NCBI RefSeq assembly: GCF_963855985.1
Contig: NC_087098.1
Location: forward strand, 11,862,501 to 11,926,500
Length of the DNA: 64,000 nucleotides
Direction: 5' to 3'
DNA from: Ostrinia nubilalis
Lineage: Eukaryota; Arthropoda; Insecta; Lepidoptera; Crambidae
Under the pieces are notes generated by a model. It was not told the DNA's origin. It saw only the letters and a list, made by a program, of their open reading frames with translations, and searched no databases. Numbering within the stretch: position 1 is the first letter of the stretch; the number at the start of each line of letters is the position of its first letter. Positions 12,172 to 23,452 of this stretch are shown piece after piece. Both the position numbers and the translations under genes were made by a program.

Positions 12172-14363
12172 TGATTGTATGTTTTAAGTCCCTTTTACAA
12201 GGTCTTTTTAGGTTAAAACTACGATATTAATGGAACGTCATTATTTCTTCGGTATGTAATAGCTTTTTACCAGATGTCCGAAGAGATTGGCGTTTAAAAA
12301 AACACTCGTGAATTATGAGTGTTGAAATGAGAGCGGAAGACATTAATCATGCGACAGGAACCTGGGGTGATGTTCTCGCTTTCAATTCACACGTCTTTAT
12401 TGCTGTGCGATAAGCTTTAGAATCGAATAACAAGATCTGAGCTGATTCTGAATGGATCGTTAGGTGTTCGCTTATGCTAGAACGTGGAACTCTTATTGTT
12501 GAGTGGTAGGATTCAAATTGGCGCGATCTGATCGGGATGGTGTTATACAGAGTGCGTCAAGTCTATCTAGGAGGGAATTATGCCGGAATGCGTCATTAAG
12601 CCGCCCTTCACCTTACCTACAGCAGCGGCCGTCACTCAGTGCGTCTGTCGTCGGACCTTTTTTGAGGACGAAAATATAAAAGTTCATTAGCGACACATCA
12701 ACACTGTTTGCGTTTTTTCATCCCATTATCTTGTACTGGTAATTATTTATAGCTACACAACTTTTTGTGTTTAAATGGCTATTGGGTTAATAGCAACATT
12801 TAGTAACTCGTTAGTTCTAAGGATATCAACCGTCAATCTGTTTCCAATAAAACAAGGTCTCGTTAAAATAGACTTCCAAAGCAGTAATTGTGGCGTGAAC
12901 TAAATAGGAATTAATTGGGTGGGTGGTTAATTGGTGGTTGACACTATTAACTAACAATTCCAAAGCAGTCTCAGAAATACTTTAATTTAGCCCTGAAACC
13001 CTGTTACTATTGGTAAGGTAGCTAATAAATTATTCATTTATTGGTGGTGTTAAGTACAGAGTTACTACGCAATTGGTTCAACAGCCTTCTCCAGTCGCTA
13101 GTGCCTTCGCCTGGTGGCTAGGGTGTGCCTGGTGACGTCACCATTTGAAGAATATCGCATCTTTGGTGGTGGTGCTAGTGTAGGCCAACGCCTACTGAAG
13201 AATAGCCCTACCAGAGGTTTCTCAGCTCGTGGTTGCTAATTTGGACTACTAACCACAATCTTAAGTAAAGATGATGATGATCCACTGATGATGTCAGTCA
13301 TGAGCAGTCTGCCCATCATAACTTGTGGGAGTGTGATCTTTGGAAACATGAACGTGATATAATGCTTAATTCAATACAACATACATCTGTTTCCGCAATT
13401 TATTACACCGATCTTGTCGCGACAAGGAAAAATTTCCGTGCTTTTAAGCGATTTTGTGAAAAATATTATTGGCAGGTAGTTGCTAATTGCTCATAAGATA
13501 GGCCCCCTTAATTTAATTTATTGTCCGTGGTGCATAATCTTTTCTTAAAGGTTTTAAACCTTTGTTTGTCACCTGTCATCCGCTTTGCAATGGAGGGAAG
13601 TCGAACCTTAATTTCGAACTCCTCCTATGTTCTTCTGATTAATTTCGTTGCGGGTCCAATGACAGTTTAACTTTCCCCCGGGACAAACTTGACCTTCACC
13701 TGGAGCCGGTATTATGTTTTTTAAGGGACGCGCGCTGGTACCTTTTGAGCTTTTCCAGCTTCACCGGGCAAAGCCGGTATCTCAGTAGATGCAGTCATTT
13801 TCATGTGGTATTTGTGGTAAAAATAGTTACTAATGTAATTCAAGCTATCTTCAACCGTCTTCAATTCAAATTATACGATAGTCTGGTGTAACTCTCTAAG
13901 GTCTGCAGTATTTTGTGGAACTACTCAAGTCAGTGTGATCACGTGCGACCATAAAGGCGCTTTAGGGTGTACTAGAACCGCAAGTAATGTGTCTGCTGTC
14001 TTTAATGATATCGATATCGAAGTGGCTAATAATTTAATTAGTTTCAGAATTATAGATGACCGGGACGTGTTCATTGTCGAACATGAGAAATTGGTCTGCT
14101 GTTAGTGCTTTTCAACTGAAAGACTTCCACTGTTAAATAATGGAATGTCTTGGTAGATAAAAAATCGAAACGAAAACTGCCTAGTAACAGTCATTTTGCT
14201 CTTTAAAATATTCAGAAATTTTTCATGTTTGGAAAAAAGCCATTAAAAACACGTTAATTTACCTCAAATTTTAAAGCTTTCTCATAAATAGGTATATTCC
14301 TATTTTAATGAACATTCCAAGTCAAATTTTTCTAAATAATCTTAATAATTAATAATCTTAATA
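12172..14363. other. Intergenic with GC-richer blocks
   Basis: No gene is supported. Blocks at about 12520-12670 and 13560-13790 are richer in GC and carry no recognised repeat; the second includes clustered 'ccggtatt'/'gccggtatc' motifs. They are candidates for conserved non-coding DNA upstream of the Toll gene. 13080-13200 contains local 'gcctggtg'/'ggtggtg' repetition. Confidence 0.5.
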
Positions 14364-14490
14364 GTGACTGAGTTTCTTGCGCTGCTTCTTCTCAGCACTG
14401 GCCCATTTGTTGTCCTGAAGCAGTGGTAGGGTTAATACTGGGACGTGTAAAAGTGCTTTTTTAAGCCTATTTACAGAAATAAATGAGTGT
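14364..14490 (+). repeat. LINE 3'-end repeat, 'GTGACTGAG' family
   Basis: It opens GTGACTGAGTTTCTTGCGCT and continues 'gcttcttctcagcac', 'ggtagggttaatactgggac' and 'gtaaaagtgctttt'. The same order occurs at 29131 and 34234 (plus) and, inverted, near 43140 and 46812. It resembles the 3' untranslated end of a LINE family; which one is not determined. Confidence 0.6.
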
Positions 14491-15300
14491 TATGAGTTTT
14501 TTTAATTCACGTTGAGTTTGAAATTGATCAATATCGACAACTTTTTTTTGTTAACTTTTCCCAAAAAGCTTTCCGTGTTGTTGTTGCCATCTTTTACCAT
14601 ATCACGTTTTAGTATGAATTACTAGTATTTATTCTGTAGTTTTATTCCCTATTTAATACATTGAAAAATTAATTATTGTCAGTCTTCCGTTAAATCCTAA
14701 GCTTGTTTAGGCCGGCTTATCAGATGTGTTGAGCAAGGCGCGCGCTGTCACGAGCACCACGTCACGTACGCGGCACGTGCGGCTCTCCGCATAGAGATGG
14801 ATCGTGCTGGCTCTCTCTACCTTGTTTTTGGTTACAATTAACTTTATGGATATGATGCAAATTTCATAAGGTCGTCAAAAGTTTAAGTTTTTAGGTACAT
14901 AATGCAAATTAGCGATGTTGAGATTATTTAATGACGCATATAGAAAGCGCTGGATGCAAGCTGCTTCTAATTGGGGGAGCTACAACACTGTAGCTGAAAT
15001 TAATAATGACGATGAATAACGTATTTACCCCATAGACCTCTATGGCCTGAAGGAAAATATTTAGATATGGGCTGTCATAGAAATAGAAACTTCATTTTAT
15101 CTGTGACGTCATGTTATTATGCATCATAATAAAGCATAATATGAACACATTATTCTTAAGTTGTCACTAGCTAAAACCTCGTATTTTTTTCTTGCGATCA
15201 AAATCGTAACTATTTCTAATATAAACACTAAAAGCTAGCTAAATGCCTTAATGGTCAGGTTGTACACATTTTGAGACTTCTAGATCTAAATTGACTTTTA
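14491..15300. other. Intergenic with CpG-rich block at 14700-14810
   Basis: No gene. A strongly CpG-rich, CACGTG-containing block at about 14725-14800 interrupts AT-rich sequence. It contains two CACGT-type E-box cores (near 14758 and 14774) and might be regulatory; this is inference only. Confidence 0.5.
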
Positions 15301-16435
15301 AGAAATAGAAATAGAAATAGAAATATTTATTTGTCTTTGAATAGGGTGTACAGAAGGTCGAAAATAACAAAATATGATCACCTATCCAGCCATCAACAAT
15401 AGCATGCAAATATATCGAAGAAATATTGATATTACATATAATTATTACGGTATTACTTTTTGCTGATTATTCCCTATAGCTTAAAAATTCTTGGAGAGAG
15501 TAGAATAATCGCGCGACAAGCCACTTTTGCAATGTGGTCTTAAACTGATTAAAGGACAGTTCTTTAATATCTTGAGGAAGTTTATTATAGATTTGGACAC
15601 ACATGCAGAAACAGTTTTTTTGAATACGAGTACTTTTTGGGATGAACTCAAGGACTAGTCTATTGCAATTCCTAGTATTACGTGGGAAAACGTCTTTGGC
15701 TTTTTTGAAAAGATAGGGGTTTTGTTTAACTAGTTTTGCAGCTTCAAGTATATATAGACAGGGTAATGGTAGGATGTTCAAAGACTTGAATAGTGGCTTA
15801 CATGAATGGTCCGGTGCTATACCACATATTGCCCTAACACATTTTTTTTGAGCTATAAATGCCCTTTGCAAATCAGTACTGTTTCCCCAGATAATCAGCC
15901 CATAACGAAGCACTGATTCGACATATGCAAAATAGGCTGTGAGAGCTGTTGTCCTTGTTGCTGTTTTTACTAATTTGTACAGAACAAATGAAAATCTGTT
16001 AATTTTATTACAAACCTTGTCTACATGTTGTTTCCAATTTAATTTATTATCTATTTCTATACCCAGAAATCTAACACTATTTGCATGTTTGAGTACTTGT
16101 CCTTGATAACTTATGTTCATATTTTGTATAGAATTATTAAAATTGATGTAACATGTTTTGTCAATATTTGTTTTTAAATTATTAGAATTTAGCCAGTTAA
16201 CAATTGTCATTAATGTTTTATTTATGTCATATTCGTGGTCAAGTATATTAAATTTTTTATTCGTTGTCACTATCACTGATATGTCATCAGCAAAAAGAAT
16301 ACATTTATGGTCAATACAGTATGGGAGGTCATGGGTCATGACTCTATGGAAATAGTCTTTTGTCTGTAACCCTGGCAAGAGGTCGACATAATGATACAGT
16401 TTGATGTAACACTGAACTTTCACCTTTCCGTTACG
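15301..16435 (-). pseudogene. Truncated non-LTR retrotransposon (CR1/Jockey-like) with RT fragment
   Basis: On the minus strand a 318-codon open frame (16423 down to 15467) carries the last part of a reverse transcriptase. The FADD catalytic motif lies at residues 44-47, followed by 'NSVRFLGIEIDNKLNWKQHV' and the thumb/C-terminal region with 'AYVESVLRYGLIIWG' and 'NKLPQDIKE', typical of CR1/Jockey-superfamily LINEs. The palm motifs usually just before FADD are not readable; the first ~30 residues look scrambled, so the 5' junction lies near 16340-16435. There is no endonuclease domain. The 3' end on the minus strand finishes in four hexamer units (AGAAAT on the plus strand, 15301-15324), consistent with the short 3' tandem tails of such elements. 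The open frame being intact suggests fairly recent insertion. Confidence 0.85.
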
Positions 16436-17393
16436 AAGGTACCTACTATTTTAGTCAGGTATTCGTAGTAACAATGCTGCAATGTGGCGAGGACGTGTCA
16501 TATAATTTCAGTTTATTTTGAGGATTACATAAACATGATAAATACCTTTGTACGGTGCTGACTTTCAAATTAATTTTTAAATAGAGCGCAAGAAAATCTT
16601 GTAAAATAATAGTCATGCTTGATGCTCAGTATTTACCTCCCTTTTTAAAATAAACAAAACAAATACCTACCTTTTTCAAAGTAAATGGTATTAAGTTTCA
16701 AATTACTCCTATATTTTTTTACTTTAATTTGTTCTGTTATCCCCCAGGGCTTATCAGTCTGCACTGGCTGGGTTTCACTGGCAGCCAACCATGCAGCCAT
16801 TCTGATTTCTCCCATTTATCTTTAAAAAGAAATACTTTTAACATCTCGATAGAAAATTAAAAATAAAAATCTAATATATTAATATCAGGCATCAGATGAT
16901 GTATTTTAAAATAAATCTGAAGGCGTTTTGCGTAGGTATCCATTTTGTGGTTAATCCCCGAACAAATTTTCCTAAATTAAGGTTTTAATTTTGTCCTAAA
17001 TAGCTAGCTGGTGCTATTTATATAAATCGGGCACACAAATCTGTCCATGAACGTTTGATGTAGGTGGTCGATAAGCCAAGTACGTGACTTATTTATATCA
17101 TGTTGCGGATGACTTGTGCTTTTATAGACAAAAATAGAAAGGTCAAGTGGACAGGCTGTAGAGGAAAATTTTTAAACAGGTGGACAAAATGGCTTAATTT
17201 GGGACCTAAATGGTGGGCAGGCAAAAATATACGGGCCATAATTGCTCCGTTGGGAAGGCTAATTCATTATAGTGTCGTGTCAACGTGAAATATTGCGTTC
17301 GATTTATTGATATGTTTAGTTGAAATGACTGTTTTGGGTTAAAAGTTCTCAATTTGAACCTACAGGGAGAATGGCTAATTAATACTACATTTA
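16436..17393. other. Intergenic, no gene seen
   Basis: AT-rich, no recognised repeat and only chance short frames. Confidence 0.6.
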
Positions 17394-17511
17394 GGCTGGG
17401 TTGCACCATCTTACTTTAACTTTGACAAACGTCAAAAATCTGTCAAACTCTATACAAAATACACCAATTAGCGTTATAGTTACGGTCAAAGTTAGGTGGT
17501 GCAACTCAGTC
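17394..17511 (+). mobile_element. Family A MITE, copy 3
   Basis: It opens GGCTGGGTTGCACCATCTTA and ends 'aggtggtgcaactcag'. The arms pair over about 25 bases with mismatches. TTA flanks the left end; the right flank is decayed. The interior carries 'gtcaaactctatacaaaa' and 'gttatagttacggtc'. Confidence 0.85.
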
Positions 17512-17513
17512 TT

Positions 17514-18602
17514 GTAATATTGGAGCTACTTAGTAGGTACACTGAAGTTTAGTCCTAATGAGAGAAAGTTCTAATATAGATTTTTACATGGTAGATGAAA
17601 ACTAAGTATTGTGTGACCTTGATAACTTGATATGGGACAAGCTTACAAAATACTGAAATAAATATTTAGTCGAACAAAAAACATCCTTTACCAATTTGCA
17701 TGCAATAAAAAGAACAATACACACTACAAATTTAAAGCTCGTTACAAAATTTTAATAACGAATCTTTTTAGAAGGGGAGAAAAATAATCAATTAATCAAA
17801 TAGTCACCGTGACTTTACAAGCAATTGATGACATTATTAGCTTCCCTTGTAGACCATCGAAGGGCGTATTTCAATTTCGTATAATGCAAATTTAATACGC
17901 CCTCTACTACCCTAAGATAGGGTAGAGATGCGCTCTATCTGTTTCCGTACAATGAGAAAAATATATTTCAAGTCAAATTTTGTTTATAGACTTACACTGG
18001 CCTACAAATACTTCCTACTTTCTTTGCCAATTTTATAAGTCGGTATTGACTATGCTTTTTTATTAGATTAACATGATAAGTAGATAAAGTAACTGTATGT
18101 AATATATTTTTATGAAAACTAGGAATCTTAAAAAAAAATCTCTGAAAGCCATTTAAAATGTTATTTTTAAAATTAAGTAGGTACCTACTTTTTGGTTATT
18201 TCAAAGTTGCGGGCAAAAGCTATTGAAAATTTAATTACAAAAAAATGCATAAAAATGCTAAAATTATTTGACGCACATCACTATTTCTTGAACGAAATTG
18301 AGCATCTTTGTTTCATCCCAACTAGGGGAGAGGTAAAAAAATAACAATGTGTTTTCCTCCTAAAACAAATTACGTTTGGATGTAGTGCTAAACTGTAAGC
18401 CATTAATCTTGATTAATTAAACTTCTGGAATAATGTTGCTTCTCAATTTGAATGGGCGAGCTTATTTGGTTATGGATTAACGAGTGAAGTTTGAAGTTGT
18501 TCCCTACTTTAAAAATGCTGGGGGAAGTACACTGCATCTTGATAAACGAAAGAATTTTTAAGATTGAGATGTGCAGCAATAAATTCAGTTTGTTGAATAA
18601 CA
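17514..18602. other. Intergenic, no gene seen
   Basis: AT-rich. 17865-17935 contains the recurring words 'agggcgtatttcaa' and 'aatacgccctc', which are partly inverted copies of each other. No gene. Confidence 0.55.
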
Positions 18603-18762
18603 CCCGTATTCACAAACGATGCTTGCTTAAGTGAAGCAGCAAATCGAACGCACAACGTTGAATACAGCTCTGTGATTGGTTAGTGTTGATACACGAACAC
18701 AGGATGACCCCTGTTCGTCCACGCGCACTGTGAGACTTCATAGTAATGTTTGTGAATACGGG
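18603..18762. mobile_element. 160-bp MITE with CCCGTATTCACAAAC ends
   Basis: A perfect 15-bp inverted repeat, CCCGTATTCACAAAC at 18603-18617 and its reverse complement at 18748-18762, bounds a 160-bp block. The arms also share weaker similarity further in. A clean target duplication is not obvious, so superfamily is not assigned. Non-coding. Confidence 0.75.
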
Positions 18763-18766
18763 CGTG

Positions 18767-18814
18767 AATGTCTTTCTTTGTAGTCCAGTTAATGTCTTTC
18801 TTTGTAGTCCAGTT
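18767..18814. repeat. Tandem duplication, 24 bp x 2
   Basis: The unit starting AATGTCTTTCTTTGTAGTCC is repeated exactly twice, directly next to the MITE that ends at 18762. Perfect identity indicates a recent event. Confidence 0.95.
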
Positions 18815-18869
18815 AATGTAATCTTAATTTCACCAATTCAGGTGGGTGGCTGAAACCAACGCCATAACT

Positions 18870-18995
18870 TGTGGCAACGTTAAAGATTGTGGCAACGTTA
18901 AAGACTGTGGCAACACCATAGATTGTGGCAACACCATAGATTGTGGCAACACCATAGATTGTGGCAACACCATACATTGTGGCAACACCATAGAT
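18870..18995. repeat. 18-bp minisatellite, 7 units
   Basis: Seven 18-bp units. The first two are of the form TGTGGCAACGTTAAAGAT; the last five are TGTGGCAACACCATAGAT with single changes (a 'c' for 'g' in unit 6). Because 18 is divisible by three and the unit lacks stops, both strands appear open (CGNTID on plus, SMVLPQ on minus). No signal peptide, domain or gene context supports a protein, so I call it a minisatellite. Confidence 0.9.
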
Positions 18996-19469
18996 TTTGG
19001 CATGCGTAAATTAGCTTGGTTGATTTTTGTTAATTTTAGTAATGTACAATTAATAAACAATTATAATCAGATTTGCTGTACACATAACAACAAACCGCTC
19101 TTAATACCATCATAATGCATGCAAATTAATCCTCACTATCACATTCGGGTATCAAATATCGCGTTACAATAACCATAGCTATGCTATGTCCGGTTCCGCT
19201 TCCGGCCGCCATTGATACGGCGTAATGGAGACGCGTATTTGCGATAGCTTGGAAAAGGTCGAGATTTGAGGGTATATTGATAATATATAGGATTATATAC
19301 TTGGAAAATGTTGTAGAAGACATGTTAATAGGTTGCACAAGAGTGTAGAAAAATATTCGACTTAGAAAAAAAAAACTTTCAGGCTGGGTTGCACCATCTT
19401 ACTTTATCTTTGACAAAGGTCAAAAATCTGTCAAACTCCATACAAAAACCACGGGTTATCGTTATAGTA

Positions 19470-19763
19470 AAGCCCAGAACAGACGGTGAAACGCTGCAAC
19501 GAAACTGCAACTGCTAGTTACTTTTGAGTTGCATCTAAGTTTCTGCCATCGCGTCCGTTGAGAGACCACACATGTGTAGTTTCAGTTTCAGTTTCAGTTT
19601 CAGTTTCAGTTTCAGTTTCAGTTTCAGTTTCAGTTTCAGTTTCAGTTTCAGTTTCAGTTTCAGTTCCAGTTTCAGTTTCAGTTTCAGTTTCAGTTTCATT
19701 CATCAGAATCATCACAAAATTGCAGTTTCGTTGCAGTTGCGTTTCACCGTCTGTTCTGGGCCT
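19470..19763. mobile_element. Nested MITE (family B) inside family A copy
   Basis: The left arm (19470-19512), starting with AGCCCAGAACAGACGGTGAA, pairs with the right arm (19721-19763), which ends in the inverted form 'accgtctgttctgggcc'. Arms are about 43 bp and differ by a few bases. The junctions carry TA/TTA-type bases, consistent with a TA- or TWA-targeting family. The space between arms is filled mainly by a GTTTCA hexamer array. No coding capacity. Confidence 0.8.
19579..19698. repeat. Hexamer microsatellite (GTTTCA)20
   Basis: Twenty consecutive 6-bp units, all identical except unit 15 (GTTCCA at 19663-19668). The array lies between the arms of family B, whose arm itself contains GTTTC words, which may have seeded the expansion. 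It creates false open frames (SVSVSV, FSFSFS, ETETET). Confidence 0.95.
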
Positions 19764-19931
19764 TACGGTCAAAATTAGGTGGTGCAACTCAACCTTAGAC
19801 TGTCACTGTTTAAAAGGTAGGTACTTACTTGTTTATGAGTAGCAAATTTGAATCTATGTCACCTAAGTCGAGAAATCCAGGGCGGTAATAGACGGCGGTA
19901 GATGATGAATGAGTACCAGAGAATAAGTTTC

Positions 19932-20000
19932 GTTGCAAATCGCACCTTACATCACGTACGTATAACCACAGTGTTTTCATTGATGTGCTGTCGTCCGTAC
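19932..20000 (+). repeat. Repeat X, copy
   Basis: 'gttgcaaatcgc', then 'ccacagtgttttcattgatg' and 'tgctgtcgtccgtac' follow the order of the copy at 30332. Substituted but co-linear. Confidence 0.55.
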
Positions 20001-20417
20001 ACAATAATGCAAGTAACGTTTCTTCAAGCGTTACTTCACTGACATGACAGTCCCATATCCAATTATTACGAGTGAAGGGTGCTATTAGTACTCGTATTTC
20101 TATTTTATCCACAAAAGTCTACTCTACAACGGACCCCTCGAAACTTAACCCTCCAACGCACAACCGTGTTTGGATCTTATCTGCATTGTCGTGCTCTTAT
20201 AGCCGCCATAACGATGTCAACACATTACGGGCGTGTCTACAGTCGGTACAATAGACCCCGAATGCATTTTTGGGTTAACTTATACGACCGTTAATGGTTT
20301 GATATTGTTTGGCAAGACGTTTATGCCTAAATGGCTAGGGTTGTAGAGGGTTATGATTTACAAAATTGCTTGTCGTTGAGTTTGGATTGTAAGCAAAATT
20401 CGTCCTTATATACCTAC

Positions 20418-20660
20418 ATAGCTCGCAGAATTGCTAAAATCAAGTGGCACATAGCTCGTAGAGACGATGGCCGTTGGGACAGAAGACCACGGGCTGGAAG
20501 ACATAGCGTGGGCAGGCCTCCTACTAGGTGAACCGACGATCTGGTAAAGGTCGCGGGAGGAGCCTGGATGCGGGCAGCGCAGGACCGTTCATTGTGGAAA
20601 ACCTTGGGGAAGGCCTTTGTCCAGTCAGTGGACGTCATTTGGCTGAAACGAATGAACGAT
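20418..20660 (+). pseudogene. RTE-like LINE C-terminal fragment with premature stop
   Basis: The frame reads 'KWHIARRDDGRWDR', then 'RPRAGRHSVGRPPTR', a TGA stop at 20529-20531 where sister copies have TGG, then 'TDDLVKVAGGAWMRAAQDRS' and 'LWKTLGKAFVQ'. About five residues (KVLEW in the copy at 11950) are deleted near 20483. The 3' end is the usual 'ggctgaaacgaatgaacga'. Clearly dead and 5'-truncated. Confidence 0.85.
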
Positions 20661-23330
20661 ACCTACATAAATGATAATACACTAGTATTGCTTTGGCTTG
20701 TGTAGGCTGTAATACTTGTCCACCTATTTAAAGTGTCGCTGATACTGCTTCAGATAGTGTTCTCAGCGTGATGGCCATGTCAGCCGCCTACTGGATCACT
20801 GATATTAAACCAGTCGCAAAGCGTATTTCAATTTGCAGTCTATACTTGTACTGTATGTATTAAAGATGTATCTATAGTTATCAAGTTATCTTAACCAATT
20901 ATGTACTTAAAAAGACAAAATTAAAAAAAAAATCCATGTCATATGTAAGCAGTATGTAAATAATTATAGTATTTTAGATTTAATGCCAATTAATTTAATA
21001 ACACGTCGGCATTAAAATTAAATGTACTAAGTATTAGAAAGTACCATTTCTCAACTTTCATTCACTATCACGCCTTCACGTGGTAAATGATAATCCTGAA
21101 AACACCAAAAAGCTGATAATAAAACATTACAATGCGGTAAACCATTCCCAGTAAAAGTGTGACTCAAAAACTGCGCAACATGCGATCCACAATCGTATTG
21201 TTCTGACCCAAAGTGGGGATTATCTCAAGACAATACTAGCGTAACACCTCAAAAACGTAGATAACATTCAGAAATCAAACTTTCTCATGGTTATGAATGA
21301 ATCATAACGCAAGGGGAAATATTAAGTGAAAACAATTGAATTTCGTAGAAGTGTTAACCATGGGTCAGATAAGCTCGCCTACCTGAAGGGTTTATTAGTA
21401 TAAAACCGGATGCATAGTTAATGGAGGGTTAAAAATTTAAATCTATTATGGATTGGGATAGACAATGGAAGTTTGAAGCATGCCAGTCGCCACAGGTTTT
21501 TTCGAAGTCTGGTTTTAAGACGTTATCGCGCAATTTTAAAGGTGTTAATAGAGAAAGAAGTTAGATATGTACACAATGATTTTCCGGTCAAAATGTGTTA
21601 GTTGGAAAACCAGGTTAAAGTTTGACTTGATAAAATAGTCTGGAAAAGATAGGTCTTATCAGTAAGTTTTACAAAACTCTTAAAAACTTACTAAAAAGTA
21701 AGTTTCAAAACTAGTTTGCATTATCTAAAGGCGACTTACTTATTTGAATTTGAAGCAACCTTTGTCTAAAACACTGGATTTGCATTGTAATTTTTAATCA
21801 AAAAGTAAAATGTTTGATCGAAAGTAACTATGTATTTCACTCAGTTAACAATGACTTTAGCGCCATCTAGCGTGTGATTGCAAAAATATTATAATAATAA
21901 TCAAGTGAACAGATTTATATAGGCATTATTAATTATTCTACATTAGCAATTGATGAAGTAGCATAATGGTAAATAGATTTTACAATAAATTAGATACATT
22001 ATTAAATTATGATATCACATATTTTTGAAATAAGTTTTGGTTCATCATTATTTTTAAAAAGTAACGAGCAAAATAAGTAAAATAACTAAACTCTCTAACT
22101 ACGTGTTGGTTCGAACATTTAGTCCCGTGATTTGCGGTTTATCCGAGTCAGCCGGACCGCCCGCGTCTGCGGTGTCCCCCGATTTCATTAATGTTCGCTC
22201 CATTGCTTTCAAGTGACTCATGCGATTTAAAGTTTTTCCTTTGAACTAGATTGATAATAATGTGTGAAGGTTAAATGTGACACTTTCTTCGTTGGGTTAA
22301 GGAACTTTGAGTTGAGGTTCGTTGAATGACGTCCACGGCTGGACAAAGGCCTCCCCCTAGGATTTCCACTCTTGCGCCGTCCGCATTCACCAGATCGTGG
22401 AAAGTGTGAAGGTTACATGTAACACTTTTGTCCTTGGAGTAGAGGCTTTGAGGTCTTTATTACCAGAACAACGCTCGCCGATTCAATCTCTGTCAGGTCC
22501 TATGTTTGGTATTAAACATTGGAAAGTCTTAATTTTTGCTTGAAATTGTACCGAGTTTTGAAATTCATTAATATTATTTTCGATAGTCCAGCTTTCTCAA
22601 ATTAATCCCAAAAATTACCATTAACTTGTTCCAAAATATGTATGACTGTATGAAAGTCACATATACTACACTAAAATATCAGAATTCACTAAATAATAAA
22701 TAACGCAGTATATTCTCGAACTAGCTACTAAATTAATTTCACAATTTAAAAAATGTAACTCAATTGACCTGACAAAACAACTTTTCTTCATTATAATGCA
22801 ACAAGACTATTATTGTCCCTAAAAGCATGAAACACGATATTTCAATTCTGCAGTCCCTGTAGAGACATTGTTTCTGACGTTGAAAAAATTAGGAAACAAT
22901 GGAAAATTTTCAACTTACAATTTTGTCCCAGAAAATTTAAAAGCATTTTACTTCAGCAGAGTGTGTTTCGAGTGTATTTGACTTGATGTTAATCAAATGA
23001 TAAAGTGTTTCAAGTTAAAGATTTGTTTATATGAAAGTACAAAGTAAGCTAAACAATACATGTATAGGTAAAGGATTATATTTCATTTTATTGAAGTTCG
23101 ACTTCGTAATAAAATATTCTATTCAGTCGTACAATTTTATTAATGTTTACTTTAGCCGTGCAGATTTTTATAAAATTACATTCCAATAAAATCGATCTTA
23201 CAAAATCTTATACGTAGTTCAAATATGCGGTATCATTCCTTAATATTTTGACTTGTAAAAATAAGTCCTTTATCTCATCATCAAGAGTCCTTCCAATCAT
23301 AACTTCTCAGAAGAGCTTATTGTATTTCAG
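20661..23330. other. Upstream flank of the Toll gene
   Basis: No protein gene. It is mostly AT-rich, with a GC-richer, repeat-free block at about 22135-22200 and an RTE-like remnant at 22327. 'ttattgtatttcag' at 23317-23330 looks like a splice acceptor (pyrimidine-rich, CAG end), so part of the leader could come from an upstream exon; no matching donor can be assigned. Confidence 0.5.
22327..22400 (-). repeat. RTE-like LINE 3' remnant
   Basis: On the plus strand it reads 'acgtccacggctggacaaag' followed by 'gcctccccctaggatttcca' and ends near 'accagatcgtgg'. This is the inverse of the 'GEAFVQQW' region and the 3' end of RTE-like copies, with the middle deleted. Confidence 0.7.
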
Positions 23331-23452
23331 ATGTCGCTACCAGCCGCTAGATGTCGCTACACGTCTCAACTCTCACAGAGCGCGGAGCTTACGGCGGGCG
23401 GGGCGCGGGGAGATTCCCCGCTGGCACCTCCACAAGTCAAGCGCTCAGCTTG

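Larger units (their letters stand above)
19382..19794 (+). mobile_element. Family A MITE, copy 4, split by a nested element
   Basis: The left half opens GGCTGGGTTGCACCATCTTA at 19382 and runs to 'ggttatcgttatag' at 19467. The right half resumes at 19764 with 'ttacggtcaaaattaggtgg' and ends 'gcaactcaacc'. In intact copies 'gttatagttacggtc' is continuous. The 294 bp in between are a second inverted-repeat element (next entry). Confidence 0.85.

Noticed and set aside
12631..12670. Second Inr-like site (TCAGTG with GGACG at +29)
   Set aside because: The downstream element is one base off the strict spacing and nothing downstream looks like an exon.
18870..18995. Regular short repeats as a CRISPR array
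   Set aside because: Units are contiguous without spacers, and this is animal nuclear DNA.
18830..19115. Overlapping frames with CGNTID or SMVLPQ repeats, at first glance like a cysteine-repeat protein
   Set aside because: An 18-bp minisatellite with no stop in either strand explains both; no signal peptide, splice or poly(A) context.
19518..19842. Three open frames encoding SVSVSV, FSFSFS and ETETET runs
   Set aside because: They are translations of the (GTTTCA)20 microsatellite inside a nested MITE; no gene context.
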